NCBI GenBank assembly: GCA_029204225.1
Contig: CM055098.1
Location: 50,984,758 to 51,048,757, forward strand
Direction: 5' to 3'
DNA from: Diphasiastrum complanatum
Taxonomy: Eukaryota; Streptophyta; Lycopodiopsida; Lycopodiales; Lycopodiaceae
DNA: 64,000 nt
This document shows, piece after piece, positions 11,014-21,094 of this stretch. The notes under the pieces are model-generated. The model did not search any database, was not told the origin of the DNA, and worked only from the letters and a program-made list of their open reading frames with translations. Numbering within the stretch: the first letter of the stretch is position 1; each line of letters begins with the position of its first letter. Position numbers and translations under genes: made by a program.

Positions 11014-12910
11014 CTCTAGTACATGTCCCTTCAGTACTAGTCCCTTTTCTATTCTATTTAAAATTCATGTTAAGAAATCACAACGATAATGCCTTCTAGA
11101 CCACTCAAATATGAACTCACACTGAGAAGATATTTAATGTCAAAGAATGTCAAAAAAATGCCATAAAAAAGTTAATAAATCATAAATGTCCACTTATCTT
11201 AACTCGCATTAAAAAAATTTATGAAACTAAAGTAGAATATGATCATACACATACTTACTAAAATCCACTCAAAGAGTACAAAAACATCGAAGTTATGAAT
11301 TTTTTAATAAAAATATTTTAGCACCTATATCAATATATTTTAATTTCTTCTACATGCAAGTTTTAGGAGGTGAAGTATGACCATGATTCTCGAGCACTGA
11401 TGAGAATCCTAAAACCATTTCTTTTGATTATTATGAGACTCAAGAAGCTGATCTTCGAATTCTTGGAGCTTTTGTTGTTGCTCATCGACTTTAGCTGTCG
11501 AACCTGCTACCTACGATCTTGTTCAAGATTTGATTTGCAGGCAAGAAGCTCGTCCTCTAGCACTTAATTCAATGCACAAACATATGCCATGGTAAAACCC
11601 TAATAATTTTGTCTGGTTGCAGATCCATGCTAGTTCAGATTGGCAAAATCTTTTTGCTTGGTTGTAGCTCAATCTAGCTTAGATCGAGCTGTAGTTAGGA
11701 AAAAAAAAAAATTGCCTAGTTAAAATTGGAAGCCAGGCCTAGTTGCAGCTGTAGCTAGGCAAATTTCTTATGCCTGGCATTATAGATTTTGTTTTTGAAA
11801 ATTTAATGGTGTGTTGTTATGAGAAGTATAGATGTGGTACTTTGAGGGGTCATTTGGGCACAAACATGATAAGTTTTGACTCTCTAGGAGGCTAGACCAT
11901 TTTTTTTTTCCATGGACATTCAAAGCCCTCAAAAGCTCAAAAATTCTACCCTAATGTGGAGAATGCTCATCCTTGATGGAAATCATAAGTAAACATATAG
12001 TGTATAAGAGTAATAGAGGTATGTACCTTGAAATATCATGATACTAGAAACTAACTAGTGGTTCCTGTGCAACAGTATTCTAATGTCCTCCCAAACATCA
12101 AGATTTGGATCCTTAATTTTTTGCATTTTCAAATATTTGTCTAAGAAATCAAGTCAATTCTTTTACGAACAAGTTTTGTATTTTCTATTAGTCAAACAAA
12201 CTAGTATACCTTGCCGTAAGTTGTCCCAAAAAATGCTGCAACAAATTTTGCTAAGCTTTTGGAAGCATCAATGATGTCATGTTTTAAGTTGACGAGAGAA
12301 AAAACAAGAGAAATGGACCTAGAAAGTTTATCAACAATGCAGCTCGAAGCCATATTGCAACGAGAATTTTTTTTTGGTTTGCGTTGTGTTGATATCAGAT
12401 TGTGTTCATATCAGATTTTGATGATATCATGTGTATTTCTATAAACAGTTTTGCTCGTCATCTATGTCTAGCACACGACTTATCTTTCAATAAACGATTG
12501 TCAAGGACAAAACGAGATCATTGCATCTAACAATGAAGAAGATATTTAGACAATGTTGACCTTGAATTTGTTTGATTAATGTTTAGAGGAGTCACTTTCT
12601 TATAACCGATTCATGTATGAAGGGAAAGATCTTCACTAATATATTTTTTTGAATGCTTAATGAATGGATAGCTATGCAAAGATAAAGGCTTCACAAGGGA
12701 GACTTACTGAGCACATTGTTTATTGTTCACAAGATAACCAAGATGGCTAGACCTCCAAAGATGAGAGTCCTTTGAGGAGATTCCTTTGGGATAGAGTCCT
12801 CAATTAGAAAGGAGGCAATACATGAGGATTTTTCATGTGACATAAGTAGGCATGTGTTGGTCCCAGCTAGCCTTCATCGAGGCCGATGTTGAGAGTATGA
12901 TGGCACTTTT

Positions 12911-13563
12911 TGTGAAAAACTCAGATCCAAAAGATGCTAAAGTTTCATAAAGATCTTGGCCATGGAAGTTATGCACATCTAGATTGAAAAAATGATAGAA
13001 ATTGTGATGTTAAGCATACTAAACATCAACTAAACATCAAAATCTGATCATAAGCTTCCACAAACAGAAACTTGCTGTCCCTGTCCGTACTTCAGAGCCT
13101 ACAACCTGCATTTCACACGTGTGAAGCCATAGCAACAAAGAAATCACAATTCTAGTGGCTAGAATGCAAGATATGAACAAAAAAGTGAGAGAGAAGAAGA
13201 TGGACCTTCAAAGAGCATAACATTCATTCAATAGAATGAAAATGAGATGTGTACATACTCGTGGAGATGGCTATTTATAGCAGCCATAGTGCCTCTTGGC
13301 CACTTGTCTTATGATAGGCTAAAATTGGGGTCCAATAGGATTCACCCATATACCTAGAAATTTGGTCAAATAGGAATGCACCAAATTATGAGCCAATAGA
13401 AGAGCTCCACACTCGACCTCCTCTAATTAATGTGACCTCAAAAGTAGTGTACACATACTTTGGGCCTCTACATACATGTATGAACCTATCTCTAACTTTT
13501 ATTTGGCCATAGGCCTACAAAATCTCAAGTTAGGAAAATACTACTAGTTGACAATTTTTCACA
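12911..13563 (-). repeat. Copia-1 3' LTR
   Basis: 653 bp, TGTGAAAAACTC...AATTTTTCACA on the plus strand, identical by eye to 18118-18770. It holds a TATAAATAG box on the minus strand (13271-13279) and a 14-bp palindrome TTCACACGTGTGAA (13112-13125). The polyprotein stop TGA lies in the first bases of this LTR (minus reading). Confidence 0.97.
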
Positions 13564-15466
13564 CTCCCTCTTCAACTAGTTTTAGCATAGATTTAGAAAG
13601 TACACCAAGACTTGTTCTATGCTTGAAAAATAAGTCCTTTCCCAATGCTTTGGTAAAGATATCAGCCACACATTCCTTTGATGGGACATGTTCAAGCTTG
13701 ATCTCTTTTGCCAACACTTGTTCTCTCACAAAATGGTAAGCCACCTCGATATGTTTGCTCCTTGCATGGAAAACCGGATTGCTTGCTAGACTTTGGGCTG
13801 AAAGGTTGTCACAAAAGATGATTGGACTCTCTGAAAAATCCAGCAAATGAAGCTCCATAATCATCCTCTTGATCCACACCATCTCCTTTGTGCATGATGT
13901 CAAAGCTTTGTACTCGGCCTCACTAGAAGAAAGTGATATAGTTGCTTGTTTCTTCGACATCCATGAGATAGCTCCATCACCTATGAAAATAGCATGTGCA
14001 TTTATGGATTTTCTATCCATAAGGTCTCCTGCAAAATCTGAATCTGAAAAACCAAATAAGTTAGGTGATGAGCCTCTATAAACAATGCCAAAATCTTTTG
14101 TTCCCGAGATGTATCTCAAGATCCTCTTTCCTAGTTTCCAATGTTCTATGCTAGGATCTTGCATGAATTGGCTTAATCTACCAACACAATAAGATAAATC
14201 AGGTCTTGTGATGGTTAGATATATAAGAGAACCTATTAGCTTCCTATAGAGAGTAATGTCCTCGAAGGATCTTTCATTACCTCTTATAGTTAGCTTTACA
14301 TGTGATTCCATAGGTGTATCAATAGGATTTGCATCTACCATATGAAATCTATTGAGAATAGAAATAGCATACTTCTCTTGTGAAATAAAAGTGATTTGAG
14401 AAGTTCTAATTACTTCTATTCCTAAGATATAGCTCAAAAGACCAAGATCATGCACTTCAAATTCCTTTTTTAGTGCTTTCTTGATATCTTCTATATCTTC
14501 CTTGTTCCCTCCACTTAAAATAATGTCATCCACATAAATTAGAAGGATTGTAACATCATTAGCACTAATTCTAAAGTAAAGTGAATGATCATACTCACTC
14601 ATAGTGAAGTTTTGAGAAAGTAGAAAAGAGTTAAGCCTAGCATACCAACTCCTTGGTGCTTGCTTAAGACCATACAAACTTTTTTGTAGAAAACACACAT
14701 GATTAGGCTTGCTATGAGAAACATAGCTCTCGGGTTGCTCCATGTAGACTTCCTCTTCAAGATCACCATTCAAGAAAGCATTAGAAATGTCTAATTGCCA
14801 AAGATCCCATCCATAAAGAGTTGCAAGGGAAATGATTACTCTTATGCTCACCATCTTTGCCACGGGTGCAAAGGTTTCCTCATAGTCAATGCCATGCTCT
14901 TGAGCATAACCTTTAGCCACCAACCTTGCCTTCAACTTGTTGATAGATCCATCTTGATTTGTCTTTACCTTGAAGATCCATTTGCATCCAATTGCACTTT
15001 TGCCCTTTGGAAGCTCCACCAATCTCCATGTGTTGTTCTTCATAAGTGCTTCAAACTCAAGATCCATTGCTTGGATCCATTCCTCTTCTTGCCTTGCTTC
15101 ATCTACACATGAAGGTACATCAAAAGAAGTTAGGAAAGCATAGTTGGATCCATCCACCACTTGCTTACCTTTGCCATCATAAGTGAGCCTTGAGGGTTTC
15201 ACTTTATGCCTTGGAGTTCTCCTTGGAATTTGACTTGAAGAGGCTTCTTCAACATCCACATCCAATGTGTCATCAACTCCATTGTCATCAAGCACATTAG
15301 TTGCAACAACACCATCATCACTTGAAACAACTTTTGGAATGTTACTTTCATCAAAAATGACATCCCTACTTGTGAACACTTTCTTGATTGAAGGAACATA
15401 AATCCTATATGCTTTGCTTACTTCACTATAACCAACAAAAATGCCCTTTCTTGAAATGGATCCTCC
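13559..15466 (-). CDS. Copia-1 ORF2: reverse transcriptase and RNase H
   Basis: Second part of the Copia polyprotein, open over about 635 codons from 15466 after an upstream in-frame stop. It begins KGIFVGYSEV and VFTSRDVIFDE, the usual integrase C-terminal end. RT follows with KARLVAKGYAQ, FAPVAKMVSIR, QLDISNAFLNGDL, SLYGLKQAPRSWY and the catalytic YVDDIILSG. Then comes RNase H: SDSDFAGD, SSSEAEYKAL, HARSKHIEVAYHFVRE and ADIFTKAL. All key acidic residues are present. It has no start codon of its own in context: it overlaps ORF1 by about 49 nt in the -1 frame, so translation would need a frameshift or a one-base repair. It ends GV-stop on the LTR edge. Confidence 0.95.
   Translation of the reverse strand, partial: GGSISRKGIFVGYSEVSKAYRIYVPSIKKVFTSRDVIFDESNIPKVVSSDDGVVATNVLDDNGVDDTLDVDVEEASSSQIPRRTPRHKVKPSRLTYDGKGKQVVDGSNYAFLTSFDVPSCVDEARQEEEWIQAMDLEFEALMKNNTWRLVELPKGKSAIGCKWIFKVKTNQDGSINKLKARLVAKGYAQEHGIDYEETFAPVAKMVSIRVIISLATLYGWDLWQLDISNAFLNGDLEEEVYMEQPESYVSHSKPNHVCFLQKSLYGLKQAPRSWYARLNSFLLSQNFTMSEYDHSLYFRISANDVTILLIYVDDIILSGGNKEDIEDIKKALKKEFEVHDLGLLSYILGIEVIRTSQITFISQEKYAISILNRFHMVDANPIDTPMESHVKLTIRGNERSFEDITLYRKLIGSLIYLTITRPDLSYCVGRLSQFMQDPSIEHWKLGKRILRYISGTKDFGIVYRGSSPNLFGFSDSDFAGDLMDRKSINAHAIFIGDGAISWMSKKQATISLSSSEAEYKALTSCTKEMVWIKRMIMELHLLDFSESPIIFCDNLSAQSLASNPVFHARSKHIEVAYHFVREQVLAKEIKLEHVPSKECVADIFTKALGKDLFFKHRTSLGVLSKSMLKLVEEGV
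13564..13578 (-). other. Copia-1 polypurine tract
   Basis: The minus strand reads GAAGAGGGAGTG immediately before the TGTGAAAA start of the 3' LTR, the expected site for plus-strand priming. Confidence 0.7.
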
Positions 15467-17508
15467 TTAGTTCTATCATCAAGAGTAATGTTGAAGTAGC
15501 AAATGCATCCAAAAGTTCTTAGAAACTTGACATTAGGCTTCGTACCAAACAAAGCTTCAAAAGGGGTTTTTCCTTCCAATACAACACTTGGCCATCTATT
15601 GCATAGGAAATTTGCACACAACAAAGCATCACTCCAAAAAGGTTTAGGAAGATTAGCATTCAATCTCATTGCCTTTGCACTCTCACACAAGGTTCTATTC
15701 TTCCTCTCGGCCACTCCATTTTGTTGTGGTGTTCTTGGACATGTGTACTCCCTCTTGATCCCATGCTCATCGCAAAAGGCTTTGAATTTGTTAGAAATGT
15801 ATTCACCACCATTGTCGCTCCTCAAGCATTTGATTTTGGTTGTAAATTGAGTCTCAATAGCAACTTTGAACTTGACAAACACATCAAACACCTCATCCTT
15901 GCTCTTTAGTAGATAAACCCAACAAAATCTACTAAAATCATCAATGAAAGTTACATACATCTTAGCACCTCCATTGCTAATTGTAGTAACACCATGAATA
16001 TCCGAATGCAAGAGAGAAAAAGGCATCTTAGATCTAGATATAGATCTAGTATATGGCAATCTATGTGATTTAGACAAAGCACATTCTTCACAAACATGAT
16101 TCAAGCAAGTAAGAGACTTGGGAAGTCCCCTTACTACCTCCTTTTTGGCTATTTCCTCCAAGGCCTTGTAGTTGAGATGTCCCATCCTTTTATGCCATAC
16201 CTCTTGAATTGACATTTGTTCATTTGCCATGCATCCAACTTGGTTAGCAACAACACATGCATCAAGCTTGAACAATTTCCCTTGCCTTTTCCCTTTTGCA
16301 ATGATACTACACCCCTTTTTGATCAAGCAAGCATCACCATCAAACTCAACTTTGAATCCTTTGTCAAGCATTTGGCTTACACTAAGTAAGTTCTTGGTAA
16401 TGGATGGAATGAGCAAAACATCTTTCAATTCTATATTCCTATTTGTAGAAAGTGAAATAGGAATTGTGCCAATCCCCTTGATTGCACACTCACCATCATT
16501 TGCGGTATAGATTACCTTCCTATCACCATCAAATGCCATTAAAGATGAAAAATACTCTTTATGATATGTCATATGAGAAGTGGCTCCACTATCAATCCAC
16601 CAAGGATCAATGTCTCCATGATTAGCCAACAAGCAAGATGACATAACAAAAGCATCATTTGAAAGAAGCTCATCCCCACCCTCATCAATAGTTAGATTGG
16701 TTTGCTTTTCCCCTTGATCCCTCTTTTTCTTAAAACAATCACTAGCAAAATGCCCTTTGACTCCACAATAGAAACATTTTAGCTTAGATCTATCCTTCTT
16801 TTTGCCAAAAGTAGAGTGCTCACCTTGGTCTTGCCCTTTAGACCAATTGCTTTTACCTTTGCCCTTGAACTTGCCTTTAGAGAACATTGCCTCCTCTTCT
16901 CCTCCTTGAGATGTAGAAGATGCTCCCACTCTTGCTTGCAACCTGAATTCTTCAGCCAACAAGACCTCTTGCAAGTCTCCAACACTTGGTAAACATTTTT
17001 GGATAGCATAACTTTGAACAAGATTAGCATGATCATCCAACAAGCCATTGAGAATCACTTGAACAAGCTCCTCATTATTTATGCCATCATTAATGCATGC
17101 TAACTCATCATTCAATGCTTTAACTCTCAAAACAAAAGCATGTCCATTCTCACTCTTCTTTTGCATACAAGAAAAGATTTGCCTTCTTAAAGTCAACACT
17201 CTAGAAGTAGACTTGGATTCATAAACCTTCTTCAAGGCTTCCCAAGCTTCACTAGATGATGTGCACTTACCAACCTCTTTGATAAGCTCATTTGTCACAT
17301 TCATCTTGATCATGTGAAGGGCTTTCTTTGCCCTCTTGTCATACCTCAATTGTTCTTGAGGTGCCAAAGGTCTCTCCTCCACACCTACAACAATATCCAT
17401 CAACTCATTCATCTCAAGCAAAGACTCCATCCTTACTTTCCAAGTAGAATAGTTGAGGGAGGTAAGCCTATCATTGCTTTCCAACATGTAGCCTCCATTT
17501 GTAGCCAT
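15418..17508 (-). CDS. Copia-1 ORF1: gag, protease and integrase
   Basis: 696 codons from the ATG at 17508. Residues about 15-200 are a UBN2-type gag. CFYCGVKGHFASDC (245-258) is an intact CCHC knuckle. DSGATSHM (306-313) is the aspartic protease active site. WHKRMGHLNYKAL...CEEC (438-476) is the zinc-binding pre-integrase. The integrase core shows HSDIHG (Asp 503), RSDNGGEY (Asp 565) and NGVAERKNRTL (Glu 601), an exact D-35-E spacing. The frame runs out at RAFLLVIVK-stop, where the expected IFVGY integrase tail continues in the -1 frame. The cause could be a one-base deletion near GAGGATCC or slippage at the T5 run. Confidence 0.96.
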   Translation of the reverse strand: MATNGGYMLESNDRLTSLNYSTWKVRMESLLEMNELMDIVVGVEERPLAPQEQLRYDKRAKKALHMIKMNVTNELIKEVGKCTSSSEAWEALKKVYESKSTSRVLTLRRQIFSCMQKKSENGHAFVLRVKALNDELACINDGINNEELVQVILNGLLDDHANLVQSYAIQKCLPSVGDLQEVLLAEEFRLQARVGASSTSQGGEEEAMFSKGKFKGKGKSNWSKGQDQGEHSTFGKKKDRSKLKCFYCGVKGHFASDCFKKKRDQGEKQTNLTIDEGGDELLSNDAFVMSSCLLANHGDIDPWWIDSGATSHMTYHKEYFSSLMAFDGDRKVIYTANDGECAIKGIGTIPISLSTNRNIELKDVLLIPSITKNLLSVSQMLDKGFKVEFDGDACLIKKGCSIIAKGKRQGKLFKLDACVVANQVGCMANEQMSIQEVWHKRMGHLNYKALEEIAKKEVVRGLPKSLTCLNHVCEECALSKSHRLPYTRSISRSKMPFSLLHSDIHGVTTISNGGAKMYVTFIDDFSRFCWVYLLKSKDEVFDVFVKFKVAIETQFTTKIKCLRSDNGGEYISNKFKAFCDEHGIKREYTCPRTPQQNGVAERKNRTLCESAKAMRLNANLPKPFWSDALLCANFLCNRWPSVVLEGKTPFEALFGTKPNVKFLRTFGCICYFNITLDDRTKEDPFQERAFLLVIVK

Positions 17509-18105
17509 GTTGCAATGATTGATCTCTGATCTTTGACCTGTTCCAATGCACTAAGCACTCTCTTGAATCAACAAATGAAACACAAGAAGAAATCACAAAG
17601 ATTTGGAACCTAAAACCTTACTTTTTCTCTCTTTTCCTCACTTTTTCCTTAATTTTAGCCACTAGTTTTATGATTTCTTGATCAAACCAAGACCAAACCT
17701 CAATATACTTGCTTTTCCCTCACTCCTAAGATTGAAATACACTCTTGAATCATTCAGCAAACTGAAAATCAGAGGGTTACATCAATTTTGAAGTTTTTGA
17801 CATGAAGAAGCAAGAAATTGAATCAAAAAACTATATGCTAGAATGGAAAACTAATAGGATCTTGTTGGATCTTGCATCTCCCTCTTTCCAAAACAATTTT
17901 TGTCTCCTTATTCTGATAAGTACAGAGGGAATTCGCCCTACTTCAATTGAAATGCATACAAATGATGTTTTGATCACAAAGATCCAATTTCTACACATAA
18001 ATCAACAAGATTTTTAGCTAGAAACTTGATTGGAATGCTACAAAAGCAAACTCGCCCACAAATCTCTTCTAAATCTGGCAAAACCTGCACATTTGGCCGC
18101 CTAAT

Positions 18106-18117
18106 GCTCTGATACCA
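18106..18117 (-). other. Copia-1 primer-binding site (initiator Met tRNA)
   Basis: The minus strand reads TGGTATCAGAGC directly after the 5' LTR, the standard plant Copia primer site complementary to the 3' end of tRNA-iMet. Confidence 0.95.
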
Positions 18118-18770
18118 TGTGAAAAACTCAGATCCAAAAGATGCTAAAGTTTCATAAAGATCTTGGCCATGGAAGTTATGCACATCTAGATTGAAAAAAT
18201 GATAGAAATTGTGATGTTAAGCATACTAAACATCAACTAAACATCAAAATCTGATCATAAGCTTCCACAAACAGAAACTTGCTGTCCCTGTCCGTACTTC
18301 AGAGCCTACAACCTGCATTTCACACGTGTGAAGCCATAGCAACAAAGAAATCACAATTCTAGTGGCTAGAATGCAAGATATGAACAAAAAAGTGAGAGAG
18401 AAGAAGATGGACCTTCAAAGAGCATAACATTCATTCAATAGAATGAAAATGAGATGTGTACATACTCGTGGAGATGGCTATTTATAGCAGCCATAGTGCC
18501 TCTTGGCCACTTGTCTTATGATAGGCTAAAATTGGGGTCCAATAGGATTCACCCATATACCTAGAAATTTGGTCAAATAGGAATGCACCAAATTATGAGC
18601 CAATAGAAGAGCTCCACACTCGACCTCCTCTAATTAATGTGACCTCAAAAGTAGTGTACACATACTTTGGGCCTCTACATACATGTATGAACCTATCTCT
18701 AACTTTTATTTGGCCATAGGCCTACAAAATCTCAAGTTAGGAAAATACTACTAGTTGACAATTTTTCACA
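18118..18770 (-). repeat. Copia-1 5' LTR (promoter LTR)
   Basis: 653 bp, identical by eye to 12911-13563. The minus-strand TATA box TATAAATAG is at 18478-18486. A CACACGTGTG palindrome (about 18321-18330) lies some 155 bp downstream of it in transcript direction, so probably in R/U5. Confidence 0.96.
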
Positions 18771-18775
18771 CTTTT

Positions 18776-20300
18776 AGCTTCCATGAACTGGATCAATATG
18801 CTTATCTAACAATTTCACTATTTGTTTATATCCGAATCTGGTGTCCCAACTGATCGGTGATTACCTTCCAGGCTTCCAGCTTTAACTTTGCTCTAGCCCT
18901 CCTTGATTACATTTAATTTCACAAGTTTTTATTGAGCGTTGGTTATAATAATTTGTGGACTTATTATATATCTTATTATTGTGGCCTTCCTCGATGTATT
19001 AGATAACGTGCCATGTTGGCCCGTTATGCAATATTGCAAGGCCCAGGGCGAGCCTGGGAGGGTCCCGTGGCCCTGCAATTCCAGCATGGCCCATGGCCCG
19101 TTAATTGATTTTATTAGTGGGGGTGGACTTCCATGTACGGTTTTAAATACCTTCGATGTTCTGTTCTTTCTTCTCTTGATGTTTATCAATCTTCTTCCTG
19201 GATCTAGTCATGATGGCTGTCTTCGTCTTGCTGTCTTCTCTTCGATAAGCATGATGTTATATAATTTGTAAGAATTGTAGTTCTGACTTTGAGAATACAT
19301 TGGTCTGGGGACAGCAGTAGAGCATAAACTGATACGGTTCATTCATAGACTTAATTTTTGTTAATAGTTTGTCTCCATCGCGTGTATCTGGGTTGGAGTG
19401 AAATTATCTTTGTAGCAATGCGGCAACGAGATCAATTTCTATTCCAATTTCTTATTTGTGATCAGTTTCAGTTTAATTATCTACAAGCTTTGATTCAGGA
19501 CTGCCATGCATTGAGAATTTAAGCTTTGTTTAAGCGATCATTCTACTTGGCAATGATGAATAATCGTTAACTCTACATTCTGCATGTGGCCCTGAAACGC
19601 AGTTCAGAAGTACGTAGAAATTTTGAAAATTAGTCTATATTATGAAGATTTGACACATTGCGGGGATAAGCTATTTGGTACTAAGGCCTCTCCAGATTCC
19701 GAGCCAATTCCATCATCTCACAACACATAACAGGATGGCATAATGTCACTCAGACTTGCAGATAAACTTTTGGAGAATGCAAATCGATGTAGCATGTTAA
19801 GTTTCGAAATTGAACGCTTTTTGCTTCAATTCTGTGTTCTCTTTGTAACGTTATTCTGTATAAAAATACAGTATAAATGTACCGTATAAATGTAAAATAT
19901 AGAATACTGTTTTTGGGGGATTCTGGATAATTAAGCAACCTATTTTTACAACATAAACAGCCACCCCTGCTAATAACGTGCTCATTACTTGCTGCAACTC
20001 TTACAATTTGCTACCCTACCTTTGTCACACACCCAAACCCCCCCCCCCCCCACACACACACATAGGAAAGGACCTCCCTCGAGGCCGTTCTGCCCTGAGA
20101 GGGCCAATGCCCGAGGGCTTGTGCCTGAGCAGGGCGGAATGGCCGGGAGGAAGAGGGCCTTCCCCTGCGTAATACCAATGTACTGCGCAGGTGGAATTTT
20201 TTTTTTTCAAGCCGTATGGTATGGACGTACGGTCGCACGCGTGGACGCCGTTTTTTTTTTTTTTTCACGTTTATCTTGCAAATTTCTTTGTGTTTTTTGT
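18776..20300. other. Gene-less stretch with GC-rich hairpins and poly-C
   Basis: No supported gene. A GC-rich island at about 19005-19105 has mirrored GGCCC/CATGGCCC words. A C13 run with (CA)n is at 20038-20062. An inverted repeat GGCCGTTCTGCCCTGA / AGCAGGGCGGAATGGCC is at 20083-20144. T-runs follow near 20200 and 20250. Confidence 0.5.
20083..20144. repeat. GC-rich inverted repeat, MITE-like
   Basis: The 16-bp arms GGCCGTTCTGCCCTGA and AGCAGGGCGGAATGGCC share the core GGCCATTCTGCCC with the inverted repeat upstream of the EXORDIUM-like gene at 38058-38175, so the two loci may carry one fold-back family. Confidence 0.5.
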
Positions 20301-20430
20301 TTTTTTGGTGGAATGTGCATGTGGACAGCCAATGACAGGATGCCACATAGCACATGCACATTTCACCGTAATGTGCATGTGCTATGTGGCAGCCTGTCAT
20401 TGGTTGTCCACATGCACATTCCATCAAAAA
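20301..20430. repeat. Near-perfect long hairpin (MITE or small-RNA precursor)
   Basis: The left arm starting TTTTTTGGTGGAATGTGCAT (20301) is mirrored by GTCCACATGCACATTCCATC ending about 20430. Each arm is about 55-60 bp, with a loop of only a few bases around 20366, and includes CCAATGACAGGATGCCACAT on one side and GTGGCAGCCTGTCATTGG on the other. Only a few mismatches were seen. Confidence 0.8.
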
Positions 20431-21094
20431 GCTCATATGCTATGTGTCAACATTTGATTGGATGATTATGAGAAGAATGATCACCTAAAATTCTGGTTAC
20501 AAAATCCACATGAACATTGTGTTAATGGAGGTGCTTCCAAAATACAAAGGAAACCTGAGCTCAGCACTTGGCATTACGGTGAGAGAAGCCAAAACTATCA
20601 ACTAGCACTCTAATTGTTTCATATGCTACTAAATATTAGGGCATGTTTCATTTATGTTTGTTGGGCCCACCTGCATTTTAAAATAGATTTTAATGTTCAC
20701 ACTAAACCTAATAATAGGGCCCTCCTTTGTCCATTACTGCACCTAGTAGTGAATTTATTTTGCTAATTTATTAATTTAGTGTGCCACCCATTGGGTTAAA
20801 GGTCCTCAATTGGTCCATTTAAAATGTCACAACTATTGCACTACAACTATTAGTGCTAACAATCAGCTAAATGGCATAGTTATCTTTAATGGGTTGGTGG
20901 TGCTACAATTAACTAAATGTTGTGACAAGTATTCCTTGATAAGCTAGTAGGAACCCCCTCCTTATTGGACTTTGACGCTTGCTCAAGGGAAGGGGGAGGG
21001 CTGCATGTACAGGTCCATGAGGGTGGCGGCGGCCCCAGGCTTTTGCATGCGGCTACCCTCTCTTCATCTTTGAGTTTAGAAAAGGATATAAATG
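20431..21094. other. Gene-less stretch
   Basis: No coding signal or clear repeat was found. A short GGGTGGCGGCGGCCCC GC block sits near 21025. Confidence 0.4.

Larger units (their letters stand above)
8860..12905. other. Long AT-rich gene-less stretch
   Basis: No supported gene apart from a weak SWIM-like open frame at 10720-11013. It contains a tandem duplication (GAGCAATCAAGATAA-type, 9614-9690), A-runs, and Glu/Lys-rich broken frames around 9480-10200 that could be an old gag but carry no motif. Confidence 0.4.
12911..18770 (-). mobile_element. Copia-1: complete LTR retrotransposon, very young
   Basis: A full-length Ty1/Copia element read on the minus strand. The two 653-bp LTRs (12911-13563 and 18118-18770) appear identical by eye, start TG and end CA, and are flanked by the 5-bp target-site duplication CTTTT (12906-12910, 18771-18775). 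An initiator-Met-tRNA primer site adjoins the 5' LTR and a purine tract adjoins the 3' LTR. The coding region is almost complete: gag, protease, integrase, RT and RNase H. It is split by one frameshift near 15418-15466. Identical LTRs imply very recent insertion; the frameshift implies either trans-complemented mobility, a later mutation, or an assembly error. Confidence 0.97.

Noticed and set aside
18929-19271. Overlapping open frames on both strands
   Set aside because: They lie in a GC-rich inverted-repeat island, and the two strands mirror each other. No motif.
20011-20465. Open frames of 88-158 codons on both strands
   Set aside because: They arise from the poly-C, CA and T-run region and the long hairpin, which keeps several frames open at once. 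Translations are low-complexity.
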